NCBI GenBank assembly: GCA_017620335.1
Contig: JAFZQO010000016.1
Coordinates: 1-47,742 of the forward strand
Direction of reading: 5' to 3'
DNA: 47,742 bases
DNA from: Bacteroidales bacterium
GTDB taxonomy: Bacteria; Bacteroidota; Bacteroidia; Bacteroidales; UBA932
Shown: piece by piece, positions 33,979-42,479 of the stretch
How positions within the stretch are numbered: position 1 is the first letter of the stretch
Layout: each line of letters opens with the position of its first letter
Translations under genes and position numbers: made by a program
Notes under the pieces: generated by a model
Told to the model about the DNA's origin: nothing
Databases searched by the model: none
Seen by the model: the letters and a program-made list of their open reading frames with translations, nothing else

Positions 33979-35622
33979 TCAAAGGGAGATGGCGGCAGCG
34001 GCGGCGAGGGCGCAGCGGATGCCGTCGATGGCTGAGGAAACGATGCCGCCGGAGTAGCCCGCGCCTTCCCCGCAGGGGAAAATGCGCGGGGCGCCCGGGC
34101 ACTGCAGCGTCTCCGGATCCCGGACGATACGCACGGGCGAGGACGTCCTGGATTCGGTGCCGAGAAGCAGGGCTTCGAAAGTGTAATATCCCTTTATCTT
34201 GTTGTCTATCAAAGGAAAAGCCTTTTGCAGACGGGTCGCCACCATGGGCGGAAGGACTTCATGCAGCGGCACGGAAACTGCGCCAGGATGGTAGGAAGTA
34301 TCCGGCAGGTCCCGGGAAACCTTCCCCTTGCAGAAATCAGTCATCCGCTGGGCCGGGGCGGCGAAGGGATGCGCCTCCGGCGCCGCTTCGCGTACGGCCG
34401 TGAACATCGCCCTTTCTACATCCCGCTGGAAATTAAGCAGGGCGAAAGCCCCGTCGCCGGAATACTTCTCCGGAGTATCTTCCGGCTCAATCTGCACGAC
34501 CACGCCAGCGTCCGCCCAGCGGGAATTGCGTGCTGAATTGGACATGCCGTTCAACACGACCGTCCCCTCCTCCGTCGAGGACGGAACGAGAACTCCGCCG
34601 GGACACATGCAGAATGAGAACACTCCCCTGCCGTCCACCTGCTCGACGAACGAGTACTCCGCCGCAGGCATACCTAGCCGGAAGCCTCCGCGGTACCGGG
34701 CGTCGTTGATCAGCGACTGCGGATGCTCCACGCGTACACCCAAGGCAAAGCCCTTGGCCTGGAGTTCCAAACCCTTGACTGACAGCATCTCATATATGTC
34801 GCGAGCGGAGTGGCCGGTGGCGAGGATGACGGCGCTGGCGCGGAAGGCGCGGCCGTCGGCCGTGCCCACGCGCACACCGCCGTCATCCTCCGCGATGTCA
34901 CAGACCCGCGCTCCGAAATGATATTCTCCGCCGTGTGACTCTATCGCATGACGTATGTTTTCCACCACTGCGGGAAGCTTGTCAGTACCGATATGAGGAT
35001 GAGCGTCGATGAGGATGTCCGGAGACGCGCCGCATTCCACGAGACGGTACAGGACTTCACGGTTGTCACCGCGTTTGGATGAACGGGTATAGAGTTTCCC
35101 GTCGGAAAAAGCTCCGGCTCCGCCCTCTCCGAAACAATAGTTCGAGTCCGGATCGAGGACGCCCTCGCGGGACAGGCGCGCCATGTCCGCCTTGCGGGCA
35201 TGCACGTCCTTGCCGCGCTCGAGAACCACTGGCTTCAAACCGAGGCTGAGAAGCTTGAGAGCGGCGAACATTCCAGCCGGGCCTGCTCCGACCACGAGCA
35301 CTTCGGGTGCATCGTGCACGTCGCGCAGCTCCGGAAGGCGGTACGGCTCATACGCCTCGTCCGCCCCGTAAACCTCCAGCCTGTAACGCCATACAGCCTT
35401 GCCGCGTGCGTCGATGCTCCTGCGCGTCATCACGCAAGTAGCCGACACCCTGGGAACGGCCGCGGAGCCGCCCCGCCCCTCCGGGGCATCGCCCGGCCTC
35501 GTCGGATCAACGACACGTATGACCGCGTTCCGGCTCAGCCGGAACATCTTCGCTACGGTCTTCTTGACCTCGTCCGCCCTCAGCGGCTTCCCCAACGGTA
35601 CTGTAATCTCGATCTCTTTCAT
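33979..35622 (-). CDS. COG2509-type FAD-dependent dehydrogenase
   Basis: A 547-aa flavoprotein. The N-terminal 90 residues form a small domain (MKEIEITVPLGKPL, then FRLSRNAVIRV) seen in this family, followed by the FAD motif VVGAGPAGMFAALKLLSLG (about 110-128). YCFGEGGAGAFSDGKLYTR, the mid-protein ILATGHSARDIYEML and the C-terminal FPCGEGAGYSGGIVSSAIDG are conserved family features. Substrate and pathway are unknown to me. No promoter is visible upstream; the 143-bp gap from tsaD consists mostly of an inverted-repeat element (35637-35758), so it may be read from tsaD. Confidence 0.88.
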   Translation of the reverse strand: MKEIEITVPLGKPLRADEVKKTVAKMFRLSRNAVIRVVDPTRPGDAPEGRGGSAAVPRVSATCVMTRRSIDARGKAVWRYRLEVYGADEAYEPYRLPELRDVHDAPEVLVVGAGPAGMFAALKLLSLGLKPVVLERGKDVHARKADMARLSREGVLDPDSNYCFGEGGAGAFSDGKLYTRSSKRGDNREVLYRLVECGASPDILIDAHPHIGTDKLPAVVENIRHAIESHGGEYHFGARVCDIAEDDGGVRVGTADGRAFRASAVILATGHSARDIYEMLSVKGLELQAKGFALGVRVEHPQSLINDARYRGGFRLGMPAAEYSFVEQVDGRGVFSFCMCPGGVLVPSSTEEGTVVLNGMSNSARNSRWADAGVVVQIEPEDTPEKYSGDGAFALLNFQRDVERAMFTAVREAAPEAHPFAAPAQRMTDFCKGKVSRDLPDTSYHPGAVSVPLHEVLPPMVATRLQKAFPLIDNKIKGYYTFEALLLGTESRTSSPVRIVRDPETLQCPGAPRIFPCGEGAGYSGGIVSSAIDGIRCALAAAAAISL

Positions 35623-35636
35623 GTCTCAATCATGCA

Positions 35637-35758
35637 GGAGGTGTATGCTGTCCTTCAAAACCGTGGCCGCCCGTGGCCTCGTGAACAGGGGGACCGCAAG
35701 CGGAGCGCAGCGGTGGGATGAAGCGAAGCGGAAGTTTTGAAGGACAGCATACACCTCC
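35637..35758. repeat. Inverted-repeat element in the tsaD-COG2509 gap
   Basis: Two perfect 25-bp inverted arms (35637-35661, beginning GGAGGTGTATGCTGTCC, and 35734-35758, ending in its reverse complement) enclose a 72-bp core. The core is a purine-rich GGGGGACCGCAAGCGG segment followed by GGTGGGATGAAGCGAAGCGG. The element fills most of the 143-bp intergenic space and encodes no ORF. There is no T run, so it is not a standard terminator. Its core resembles that of the element inside mtaB (42856-42982). Confidence 0.85.
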
Positions 35759-35765
35759 GAAAGGA

Positions 35766-36788
35766 TTAAAAGTCGGCGATGCGGGAGACGGGGGCGACGT
35801 CGAGGGGGCAGCGTTCGCCGGCAAGATAGTGATAGTAGCCGGCGATGGCAATCATCGCGGCGTTGTCCGTAGTGAACTTGAGTTCAGGGAGATAGGTGTT
35901 CCAGCGACGGCGGCGTCCCTCATCCTCGACGCGCCGGCGGAGTCCGCTGTTCGCGGACACGCCGCCGCCTATTGCGATCTCCTTGATGCCCGTCTGCTTC
36001 GACGCCTTTACGAGCTTGTCCATAAGGATGTCTATCAGCGTCTTCTGGAAGGAAGCGCAGATGTCCTCCTTGTTCTTTTCCATGAAATCCGGGTCCTTGG
36101 CCATCTCGTCGCGTACGAAGTAAAGCAGCGAAGTCTTGATGCCGCTGAAACTGTAGTCCAGGTCGGGTATATGCGGCTTGGCGAACTTGAAGCGCAGAGG
36201 GTCCCCCTTCGCGGCAAGCCTGTCGATGATGGGACCGCCGGGATATCCCAGGCCCATCATCTTGGAGCATTTGTCAAAGGCCTCCCCCACCGCATCGTCG
36301 ATGGTCTGGCCGAGGATCTCGAACTCCAGCGGGCTGTTCACCCTCACGATCTGCGAGTTGCCCCCTGAGACCAGGAGGCACAGGTAAGGGAAGGAAGGCT
36401 GGCGGTTCTCCTTGCCGTACTCCTTCACGAAACCGGCCAGGACGTGTCCCTGGAGATGGTTCACCATAACCAGCGGAATGTCCAGCGAAACCGCGAGCGC
36501 CTTGGCGAAGGAAGTGCCGACGAGCAGCGAGCCGAGCAGGCCGGGGCCGCGCGTGAAGGCTATGGCCGTAAGGTCTTCAGCCTTCACTCCGGCGCGCGAC
36601 AACGCCTCGCTCACGACCGGAACGATGTTCAGTTCATGGGCGCGCGACGCCAGTTCCGGCACCACTCCCCCGAACGACTCGTGCACCGCCTGGCTGGCGA
36701 TGACGTTCGAGAGCAGGTAGCCGTCACGGATGACGGCCGCTGAGGTATCGTCGCAGGACGACTCTATGCCTAGGATTATATCAGACAT
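35766..36788 (-). CDS. tsaD: tRNA N6-threonylcarbamoyladenosine synthase subunit TsaD
   Basis: A 340-aa ASKHA-fold protein that transfers threonylcarbamoyl to A37 of ANN-decoding tRNAs. ILGIESSCDDTSAAV at the start, FGGVVPELASRAHE, the metal-binding histidines in VNHLQGHVLAG, LVSGGNSQIV and TTDNAAMIAIAG (metal Asp) are all intact. Length is normal. It diverges from tamB. The minus-strand -7 box TAACTTTG is at 36816-36809. Confidence 0.97.
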   Translation of the reverse strand: MSDIILGIESSCDDTSAAVIRDGYLLSNVIASQAVHESFGGVVPELASRAHELNIVPVVSEALSRAGVKAEDLTAIAFTRGPGLLGSLLVGTSFAKALAVSLDIPLVMVNHLQGHVLAGFVKEYGKENRQPSFPYLCLLVSGGNSQIVRVNSPLEFEILGQTIDDAVGEAFDKCSKMMGLGYPGGPIIDRLAAKGDPLRFKFAKPHIPDLDYSFSGIKTSLLYFVRDEMAKDPDFMEKNKEDICASFQKTLIDILMDKLVKASKQTGIKEIAIGGGVSANSGLRRRVEDEGRRRRWNTYLPELKFTTDNAAMIAIAGYYHYLAGERCPLDVAPVSRIADF

Positions 36789-36808
36789 TTTTTCTTCAAA
36801 GTACGGGG

Positions 36809-36848
36809 CAAAGTTAGTTATTTTTACCCGAATAATTTGCTAAATTTG
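36809..36848. promoter_or_regulatory. Divergent tsaD / tamB promoters
   Basis: A minus-strand -7 box TAACTTTG (36816-36809) lies 20 nt before the tsaD ATG. A plus-strand -7 box TAAATTTG (36841-36848) faces tamB. The latter is 23 nt before the ATC codon at 36872 but 68 nt before the first conventional start (GTG 36917). Confidence 0.6.
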
Positions 36849-36916
36849 TAGGTTAGAAAAACCGCACCCATATCAAAAAGGCACTGAAAATAATCGCCCG
36901 CGTCCTGGTCGTCCTC

Positions 36917-39900
36917 GTGACGCTGCTGCTGACCGCCGTCCTGGTGCTGCAGATCCCTGCAGCACAGACGGCGCTCGCCCGCCGCGTCGTCAGGTCCCTC
37001 GAAAAGAAAATGGACGGACGCGTGGAGTTTTCGGACCTCACCTTCGTGCCTTTCAGCGGTGTGGTAATCAAGGACTTGGCCATCATCGACAATCATCCTT
37101 GGCAAGGTGACACCGACGTACCCCAGGACACTCTCTTCAGCGCAAAGACCGTCGCCGCCCGCTTCACCCTCCAGGGCCTCCTCTCCCAACAGGGCATCCA
37201 GCTGCGACAGGCGGAGGTAGAAGACGCCCGTCTCGCCCTCGTCATGGAACCTGGTGAGGAATACTCGACCAATCTCACAAGGGTATTCCGCCTCTCCCCT
37301 TCCGAAGAGGAGAAGGAAAAGAATCTGAAGGATATCTTCTCCATACGCAAGGTCAGCGTCGACAACTTCCACTTCAGGATGATCAATTACGCCGACACCA
37401 CCTCGGAGAAGGCCGGATACGGCATGGACTGGGGCGACCTCGACCTGGTCGCCAGCGTCGAAGGCCGTGACCTGAAGATGTCGGGAGGCGTCATTTCCGG
37501 CAAGGCCGACCGCGTCGTCCTGAGCGAAAAGAGCGGCTATTCCGCGGTCTTGAGCGCCGACGCCAGCGTCGGCAACGGAGTGACAGAACTCACGGACGTG
37601 CATATCCGCGATCCCTGGTCCGACGTCACGGCACCAAAGATTAAGTTGACCGGAACGAGCGACGACTTCTCCGACTTTGTCAACAAGGTGAGGATAGACG
37701 GAGAACTGAAACGGAGTACTCTGGCATTCAAGACCCTGTCGTATTTCGCACCCGGATTCAAGGACAACGGCATAGTAGCAGACATCGCATCGGGCAGGAT
37801 CTCCGGTCCTGTTAACCGCCTCAGGGTGGACAATTTCAGCTTCAGGGACCGCACCACGGGATTCGGGGGCCAGGCCAGCGTCACCCTCTCCAACATGACG
37901 GACCCCTCCGGCATGGGCCTGAACTCCGAACTGAAGGACTTCACCTTCACCTCGGATGGCCTCGGGTCTTTCCTGAGCCAGTTCATCCCCGGAAAGCCCC
38001 TCGACCTCTCCGGCCTCGCCCGTGGCGAGACCTTCACCTTCAACGGCAGGACCTCCGGCAGCCTCGCCGACCTTGACGTGGACGGCACCCTCGAATCATC
38101 CTCCGGCAGGGCGTCGGCCAGGCTGAATGTCAAGGACATAGTGGACACCAAGCCCATCAGGATCTCGGGCAACGTCGTCACCGACAACCTTGACATAGGT
38201 CGGATCATCGGACAGGATTTCGTGGGACCGTGCTCCCTCAGGACGGACATCAGGGCCAGCCTTCCCTCCGGCGGGTCCCCCACCGTCAACATCGACTCGC
38301 TGAGCATCGGCCGCCTGCACCTGATGGGATACGACTATTCCGGCATCCATGCCAACGGAAAGCTCGCGGACAACGCCTTCGACGGACGCATCATCTGCAA
38401 CGACCCCAACATCAACTTCATGTTCCAGGGACTCGCCAGCCTCAATGCTGGGGACAACGCCGAATACCGTTTCTACGCGACGCTCGGATATGCCGACCTG
38501 CACGCCTTGAACTTCGACAAGCGTGAGATTTCCCGCGTGTCGCTCGACGGGCTCGTGGCCAACTTCGAGAAGGACCGCAAGGGAGACCTGATCGGCAGGG
38601 TCGACGCCAGCGGGCTCCTGTTCGAGAGCGCCAACGGACGGCACGACATAGGAGACATCCACGTAGGTTCCTCCTCCGGAGGCAACGACTACAGGCTGAC
38701 CCTGACCTCGGATTTCCTGGACGGCACATACGAGGGCACCAGGGACATAGGGACCATCATCAGGGACATCCAGGACATTACCACGAAGAAGGAAATAGGA
38801 GCACTGTTCGGGGAGCCTTCGGGCAAATGGGACGGCGCCTCCTACAGGATCGCGCTCAACTTCCATGACAGCCGCGACCTGCTGGCCTTCCTGGCCCCGG
38901 GTGCCTATATCGCCGACAGCACGGCCGTTAGGATGCGCATCACGGAGGGCGGAAGGCTCACGGGCAACATCACCTCGCCCCGCCTGGCCTTCAAGGACAA
39001 GTACATGAAGGGCTTCAACCTCGACGTCGACAATGGTGACGACGCCCTCAACTGTACGCTCACCGGAACCGAGCTCAGCATCTCGCAGGGCCTGCAGTTC
39101 ATGAACAACGCCCTGATGCTCTACGCCAACGACAACAACATCGGCCTGGGCTACAACTACAACAACATGAACGACACCGAGGACCGCGGGGAACTGTACT
39201 TCACGGGCGACTTGTCCGAAAGTTCGCCGGGCAAGCCCGTCCTCGACGCCAGGAGCCTGACTTCCAACATCTACATCAAGGGAGAGCAGTGGCGTTTCGA
39301 CCCGGCTTCCTACCACTATTCCGACGGCTCGGTCCGCATCGTCGGCCTGAACATCTCCAGCGGCGAGCAGAATTTCGCCGTGAACGGCGGTATCTCCCAG
39401 GAGAGGCCGGACACCCTGATGGTCAGTATCAACAACGTCGACCTCTCCATCGCCAACGCCTTCTCGGCGCAGGACCTCGGCATCGAGGGCATCGCATACG
39501 GCAGGGCCATGGTCACTTCGCCCGTCAAGGACAAGCTTGGACTGATGGTCAATGTCTCCGCCGACTCCACCTCGGTCGCCGGCCGCCCCGCCGGCACGGT
39601 GACGCTCGGTGGATCGTGGGACCTCGAGAACGGCCTGCTGGACTACGCCCTGCGCAACTCCATCGACGGAAACACCATCATGGACGCCAGAGGCTATTAT
39701 ATCCCGAAGGACAAGTCCCTAGGCCTCAACGCAGGCATGGAGGGCTTCGACATAGGGTATGCCACTCCTTTCCTCAAGGACGTCTTCAGCGAGATGGGCG
39801 GCAGGCTCACCGGCCAGGTGACGGCCGACGGGCCCACCAAGGCCCTGGAAGTGGCCGGGGACGACATGGTGCTGGAAGACGGTCTGCTGCGGGTGGCGTA

Positions 39901-41392
39901 CACCAACGTCCCCTATTACGTCAACGGACCCCTGCACATCAACAATTCAGGGGTGTATTTCGATAACCTGGCCGTAAGGGACCGCAGCGACGGGCGCGGC
40001 ACCATCAGCGGAGGCATACTCTTCGACCGTTTCAGCAATATACGCATGAACACCCGCATCAGGCTGGAGAACATGGAGGTCCTCGATCTCGGAGAGAATG
40101 CGGGAGAGGCGTTCTACGGCAATGTCTTCGGTACCGGAAGGGTGAATATAACGGGGCCCTTCTCCAGCCTGCTGCTGGACGTTGACGCCACCACGGTGAA
40201 GGGGGGAAGCTTCCACATCCCGCTGGGCTCCGTCGGAGCGGCAGGCGGCAGCGACCTGCTGATATTCAAGGAGCCTGTCAAGGAAGTGTACATGGACCCT
40301 TACGAGCTCATGATGAACCGTCTTGTCGAAACACGGAAGGAGGAGAATGACCTCGCCGTGCGGCTGCGCGTAAACGCCACGCCGCAGGTCGAGGCCAACC
40401 TCGAGGTCGACAAGTCCACGGGCAATGTCTTCACCGGGCGGGGCGCCGGCACCATCGCCCTTGAGGTGCGTCCTTCCAAAGACCTCTTCAGCATCAACGG
40501 AGACTATACCCTGAACGGCGGCAACTACCATTTCAACGGCATGGGCATCACCAGCAAGGATTTCACCGTGCTGGACGGCAGCTCCGTCAAGTTCAACGGC
40601 GACATCATGGACAGCGACCTGTCCATCGACGCCCGGTACTCGCTCAAGACCTCGCTCTCCAACCTTATAGCCGACACCACCTCGGTTGGAAGCCGGAGGA
40701 CCGTCGACTGCGGCTTAAGCGTCACCGGCAAGCTCAGCAACCCGCAGCTGTCATTCTCCATCGACGTACCCGACCTGGATCCGATGACCCGGTCCAGGGT
40801 CGAGAGCGCCCTCAGCACCGACGACAAGGTCCAGAAGCAGTTCATGGCCCTGCTCATCACGAACAACTTCCTCCCTGACGAGCAGTCCGGCATCGTGAAC
40901 AACTCCAACCTCCTGACTTCCAACGTCGCGGACCTGATGGCCAACCAGCTCAACAACATCCTGCAAAAGCTAGACATACCACTGGACCTTGGCCTGAACT
41001 ACGCCGAGAGCGGCTCCGGAACGAGCATTTTCGACGTGGCCCTCTCTACGCAACTGTTCAACAACAGGGTGATAGTCAACGGCAGCGTCGGAAACCGCAA
41101 GCACATGACGAACAACAGCGACGTGGTCGGGGACCTCGACATAGAGGTCAAGATGGACAAGACCGGCCAGGTGCGCCTGAACCTCTTCTCGCACTCCGCC
41201 GACGAGTATACCAACTATTTGGACAACTCCCAGCGCAACGGAGTCGGCGTGGCGTACCAGAAGGAGTTCGACACGCTCAGGCAGTTCTTCCGCGACCTGT
41301 TCTCGACCAAGGCACAGCGACAGGCACGTGAGCTGGAGAAGGCCGGCAGGGAGGAGGAAAAGGTGACCATAATCGTGGAGGAAGGAGAATGA
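36917..41392 (+). CDS. tamB: TamB-like translocation and assembly module protein (DUF490)
   Basis: A very large (1491 aa) envelope protein with an N-terminal hydrophobic helix, a long beta-rich AsmA/TamB-type repeat body and a C-terminal DUF490 domain (about 1080-1430; NGDYTLNGGNYHFNGMG and LMANQLNNILQKLDIPLDLGLNY). TamB-like proteins span the periplasm and are linked to outer-membrane protein assembly or lipid transfer. GTG 36917 is the first standard start in frame, but it cuts into the anchor helix. The frame is open back to 36857, and the codons from 36872 read (I)KKALKIIARVLVVLV, a natural anchor N-terminus lacking only ATG. The stop overlaps the next gene as ATGA. Confidence 0.9.
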   Translation: MTLLLTAVLVLQIPAAQTALARRVVRSLEKKMDGRVEFSDLTFVPFSGVVIKDLAIIDNHPWQGDTDVPQDTLFSAKTVAARFTLQGLLSQQGIQLRQAEVEDARLALVMEPGEEYSTNLTRVFRLSPSEEEKEKNLKDIFSIRKVSVDNFHFRMINYADTTSEKAGYGMDWGDLDLVASVEGRDLKMSGGVISGKADRVVLSEKSGYSAVLSADASVGNGVTELTDVHIRDPWSDVTAPKIKLTGTSDDFSDFVNKVRIDGELKRSTLAFKTLSYFAPGFKDNGIVADIASGRISGPVNRLRVDNFSFRDRTTGFGGQASVTLSNMTDPSGMGLNSELKDFTFTSDGLGSFLSQFIPGKPLDLSGLARGETFTFNGRTSGSLADLDVDGTLESSSGRASARLNVKDIVDTKPIRISGNVVTDNLDIGRIIGQDFVGPCSLRTDIRASLPSGGSPTVNIDSLSIGRLHLMGYDYSGIHANGKLADNAFDGRIICNDPNINFMFQGLASLNAGDNAEYRFYATLGYADLHALNFDKREISRVSLDGLVANFEKDRKGDLIGRVDASGLLFESANGRHDIGDIHVGSSSGGNDYRLTLTSDFLDGTYEGTRDIGTIIRDIQDITTKKEIGALFGEPSGKWDGASYRIALNFHDSRDLLAFLAPGAYIADSTAVRMRITEGGRLTGNITSPRLAFKDKYMKGFNLDVDNGDDALNCTLTGTELSISQGLQFMNNALMLYANDNNIGLGYNYNNMNDTEDRGELYFTGDLSESSPGKPVLDARSLTSNIYIKGEQWRFDPASYHYSDGSVRIVGLNISSGEQNFAVNGGISQERPDTLMVSINNVDLSIANAFSAQDLGIEGIAYGRAMVTSPVKDKLGLMVNVSADSTSVAGRPAGTVTLGGSWDLENGLLDYALRNSIDGNTIMDARGYYIPKDKSLGLNAGMEGFDIGYATPFLKDVFSEMGGRLTGQVTADGPTKALEVAGDDMVLEDGLLRVAYTNVPYYVNGPLHINNSGVYFDNLAVRDRSDGRGTISGGILFDRFSNIRMNTRIRLENMEVLDLGENAGEAFYGNVFGTGRVNITGPFSSLLLDVDATTVKGGSFHIPLGSVGAAGGSDLLIFKEPVKEVYMDPYELMMNRLVETRKEENDLAVRLRVNATPQVEANLEVDKSTGNVFTGRGAGTIALEVRPSKDLFSINGDYTLNGGNYHFNGMGITSKDFTVLDGSSVKFNGDIMDSDLSIDARYSLKTSLSNLIADTTSVGSRRTVDCGLSVTGKLSNPQLSFSIDVPDLDPMTRSRVESALSTDDKVQKQFMALLITNNFLPDEQSGIVNNSNLLTSNVADLMANQLNNILQKLDIPLDLGLNYAESGSGTSIFDVALSTQLFNNRVIVNGSVGNRKHMTNNSDVVGDLDIEVKMDKTGQVRLNLFSHSADEYTNYLDNSQRNGVGVAYQKEFDTLRQFFRDLFSTKAQRQARELEKAGREEEKVTIIVEEGE

Positions 41393-42093
41393 AAGGAAAG
41401 CTTTATCTGATACCGTCCCCGCTGGGAGACAACGATCCCGCCGAGGTGATTCCCGCCCCTACCCTGGCTTTGCTGCAGGGCATACGCTGTTATGTGGTGG
41501 AGGAGGTCCGGACCGTCAGGAGGTATCTTTCGCGGGCCGGGCTCAAGGGACGCATCTCGGAGCTGGAGTTCCATGAACTCAACGAGCATACGACTCAGCA
41601 GGAAGTGGAGGCCCTCGCGGCTCTCTTCGACGATGGTCAGGACGTAGGGCTGATCAGCGAGGCCGGGCTGCCGGCCGTGGCCGACCCCGGGGCCGCGCTG
41701 GTGGCATTGTGCCACCGCCGCGGCATCACGGTTGTGCCCCAGGTCGGTCCGTCATCACTGATGCTGGCCCTTATGGCCTCCGGCCTCAACGGCCAGTCAT
41801 TCGCCTTCTGCGGCTACCTCCCAGCCAAGACGGAGGAGCGCCGCAACGCCGTCAAAGCCATCGAGAAGACCTCCCAGGCGCACCGCCAGACACAGATAGT
41901 CATAGAGACGCCCTACCGCAACGACGCGCTGTTCTCGGACCTGCTGCAGGCCTGCAGGCCCTCGACGCGCATCTGCGTGGCCGCTGACATAACGCTGCCG
42001 GATGCGTTCATACGGACGAAGACCGTCAACGAATGGAAGAAGGAAAACCTCATAATAGGAAAGAGACCATGCGTATTTCTGATATTGGCATAA
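41389..42093 (+). CDS. RsmI-like SAM-dependent methyltransferase (tetrapyrrole methylase fold)
   Basis: A 234-aa protein with the fold of RsmI, which 2'-O-methylates C1402 of 16S rRNA. LYLIPSPLGD replaces the usual LYVVATPIGN start; DVGLISEAGLPAVADPGAALV is the SAM-binding loop and VPQVGPSSLMLALMASGLNGQSFAFCGYLP the next conserved block. It belongs to a shorter, divergent subfamily common in Bacteroidota, so the exact rRNA target is inferred. Its start overlaps tamB (ATGA) and its end overlaps folB by 25 bp. Confidence 0.87.
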   Translation: MKGKLYLIPSPLGDNDPAEVIPAPTLALLQGIRCYVVEEVRTVRRYLSRAGLKGRISELEFHELNEHTTQQEVEALAALFDDGQDVGLISEAGLPAVADPGAALVALCHRRGITVVPQVGPSSLMLALMASGLNGQSFAFCGYLPAKTEERRNAVKAIEKTSQAHRQTQIVIETPYRNDALFSDLLQACRPSTRICVAADITLPDAFIRTKTVNEWKKENLIIGKRPCVFLILA

Positions 42094-42479
42094 TCGAGCT
42101 CAACGGGATGGAGTTCCATGCCTACCACGGATGTTTCGAGAAGGAGCGCGAGGAGGGCAACCTCTTCGTCGTCGATTTCAAGGCGGAGTACCATTTCAAG
42201 ACCGCGGCCAAGTCCGACAGGCTGGAAGACACCGTGGACTACGCCGACGTCTACAAGGTCATACGCGAGGAGATGGACAAGCCTTCCAATCTCATGGAGA
42301 ACGTCGCCTGGAGGATTGTCAAGAGTATCGCGGCGAGGTTCCCGCAGTTCATCCGCTTCAAGGTACGCCTCTCCAAGAGCACCCCCCCGGTCGGCGGGGC
42401 CTGTCAGTGGTCGCGAATGACCGTCTCTTACCCTCAGGAGTCCAAGGCCGAGCAGATGATGGCTTTCCGCAAATGGTAA
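42069..42479 (+). CDS. folB: Dihydroneopterin aldolase
   Basis: A 136-aa enzyme of folate biosynthesis (7,8-dihydroneopterin to 6-hydroxymethyl-dihydropterin plus glycolaldehyde). IIELNGMEFHAYHGCFEKEREEG at the start contains the family YHGxxxxE active-site motif; DTVDYADVYKVI and the C-terminal KSTPPVGGACQWSRMTVSY match the family. The ATG at 42069 gives the normal N-terminus; the frame is open upstream inside the previous gene. It overlaps both neighbours (25 bp and 7 bp), indicating translational coupling. Confidence 0.94.
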   Translation: MRISDIGIIELNGMEFHAYHGCFEKEREEGNLFVVDFKAEYHFKTAAKSDRLEDTVDYADVYKVIREEMDKPSNLMENVAWRIVKSIAARFPQFIRFKVRLSKSTPPVGGACQWSRMTVSYPQESKAEQMMAFRKW

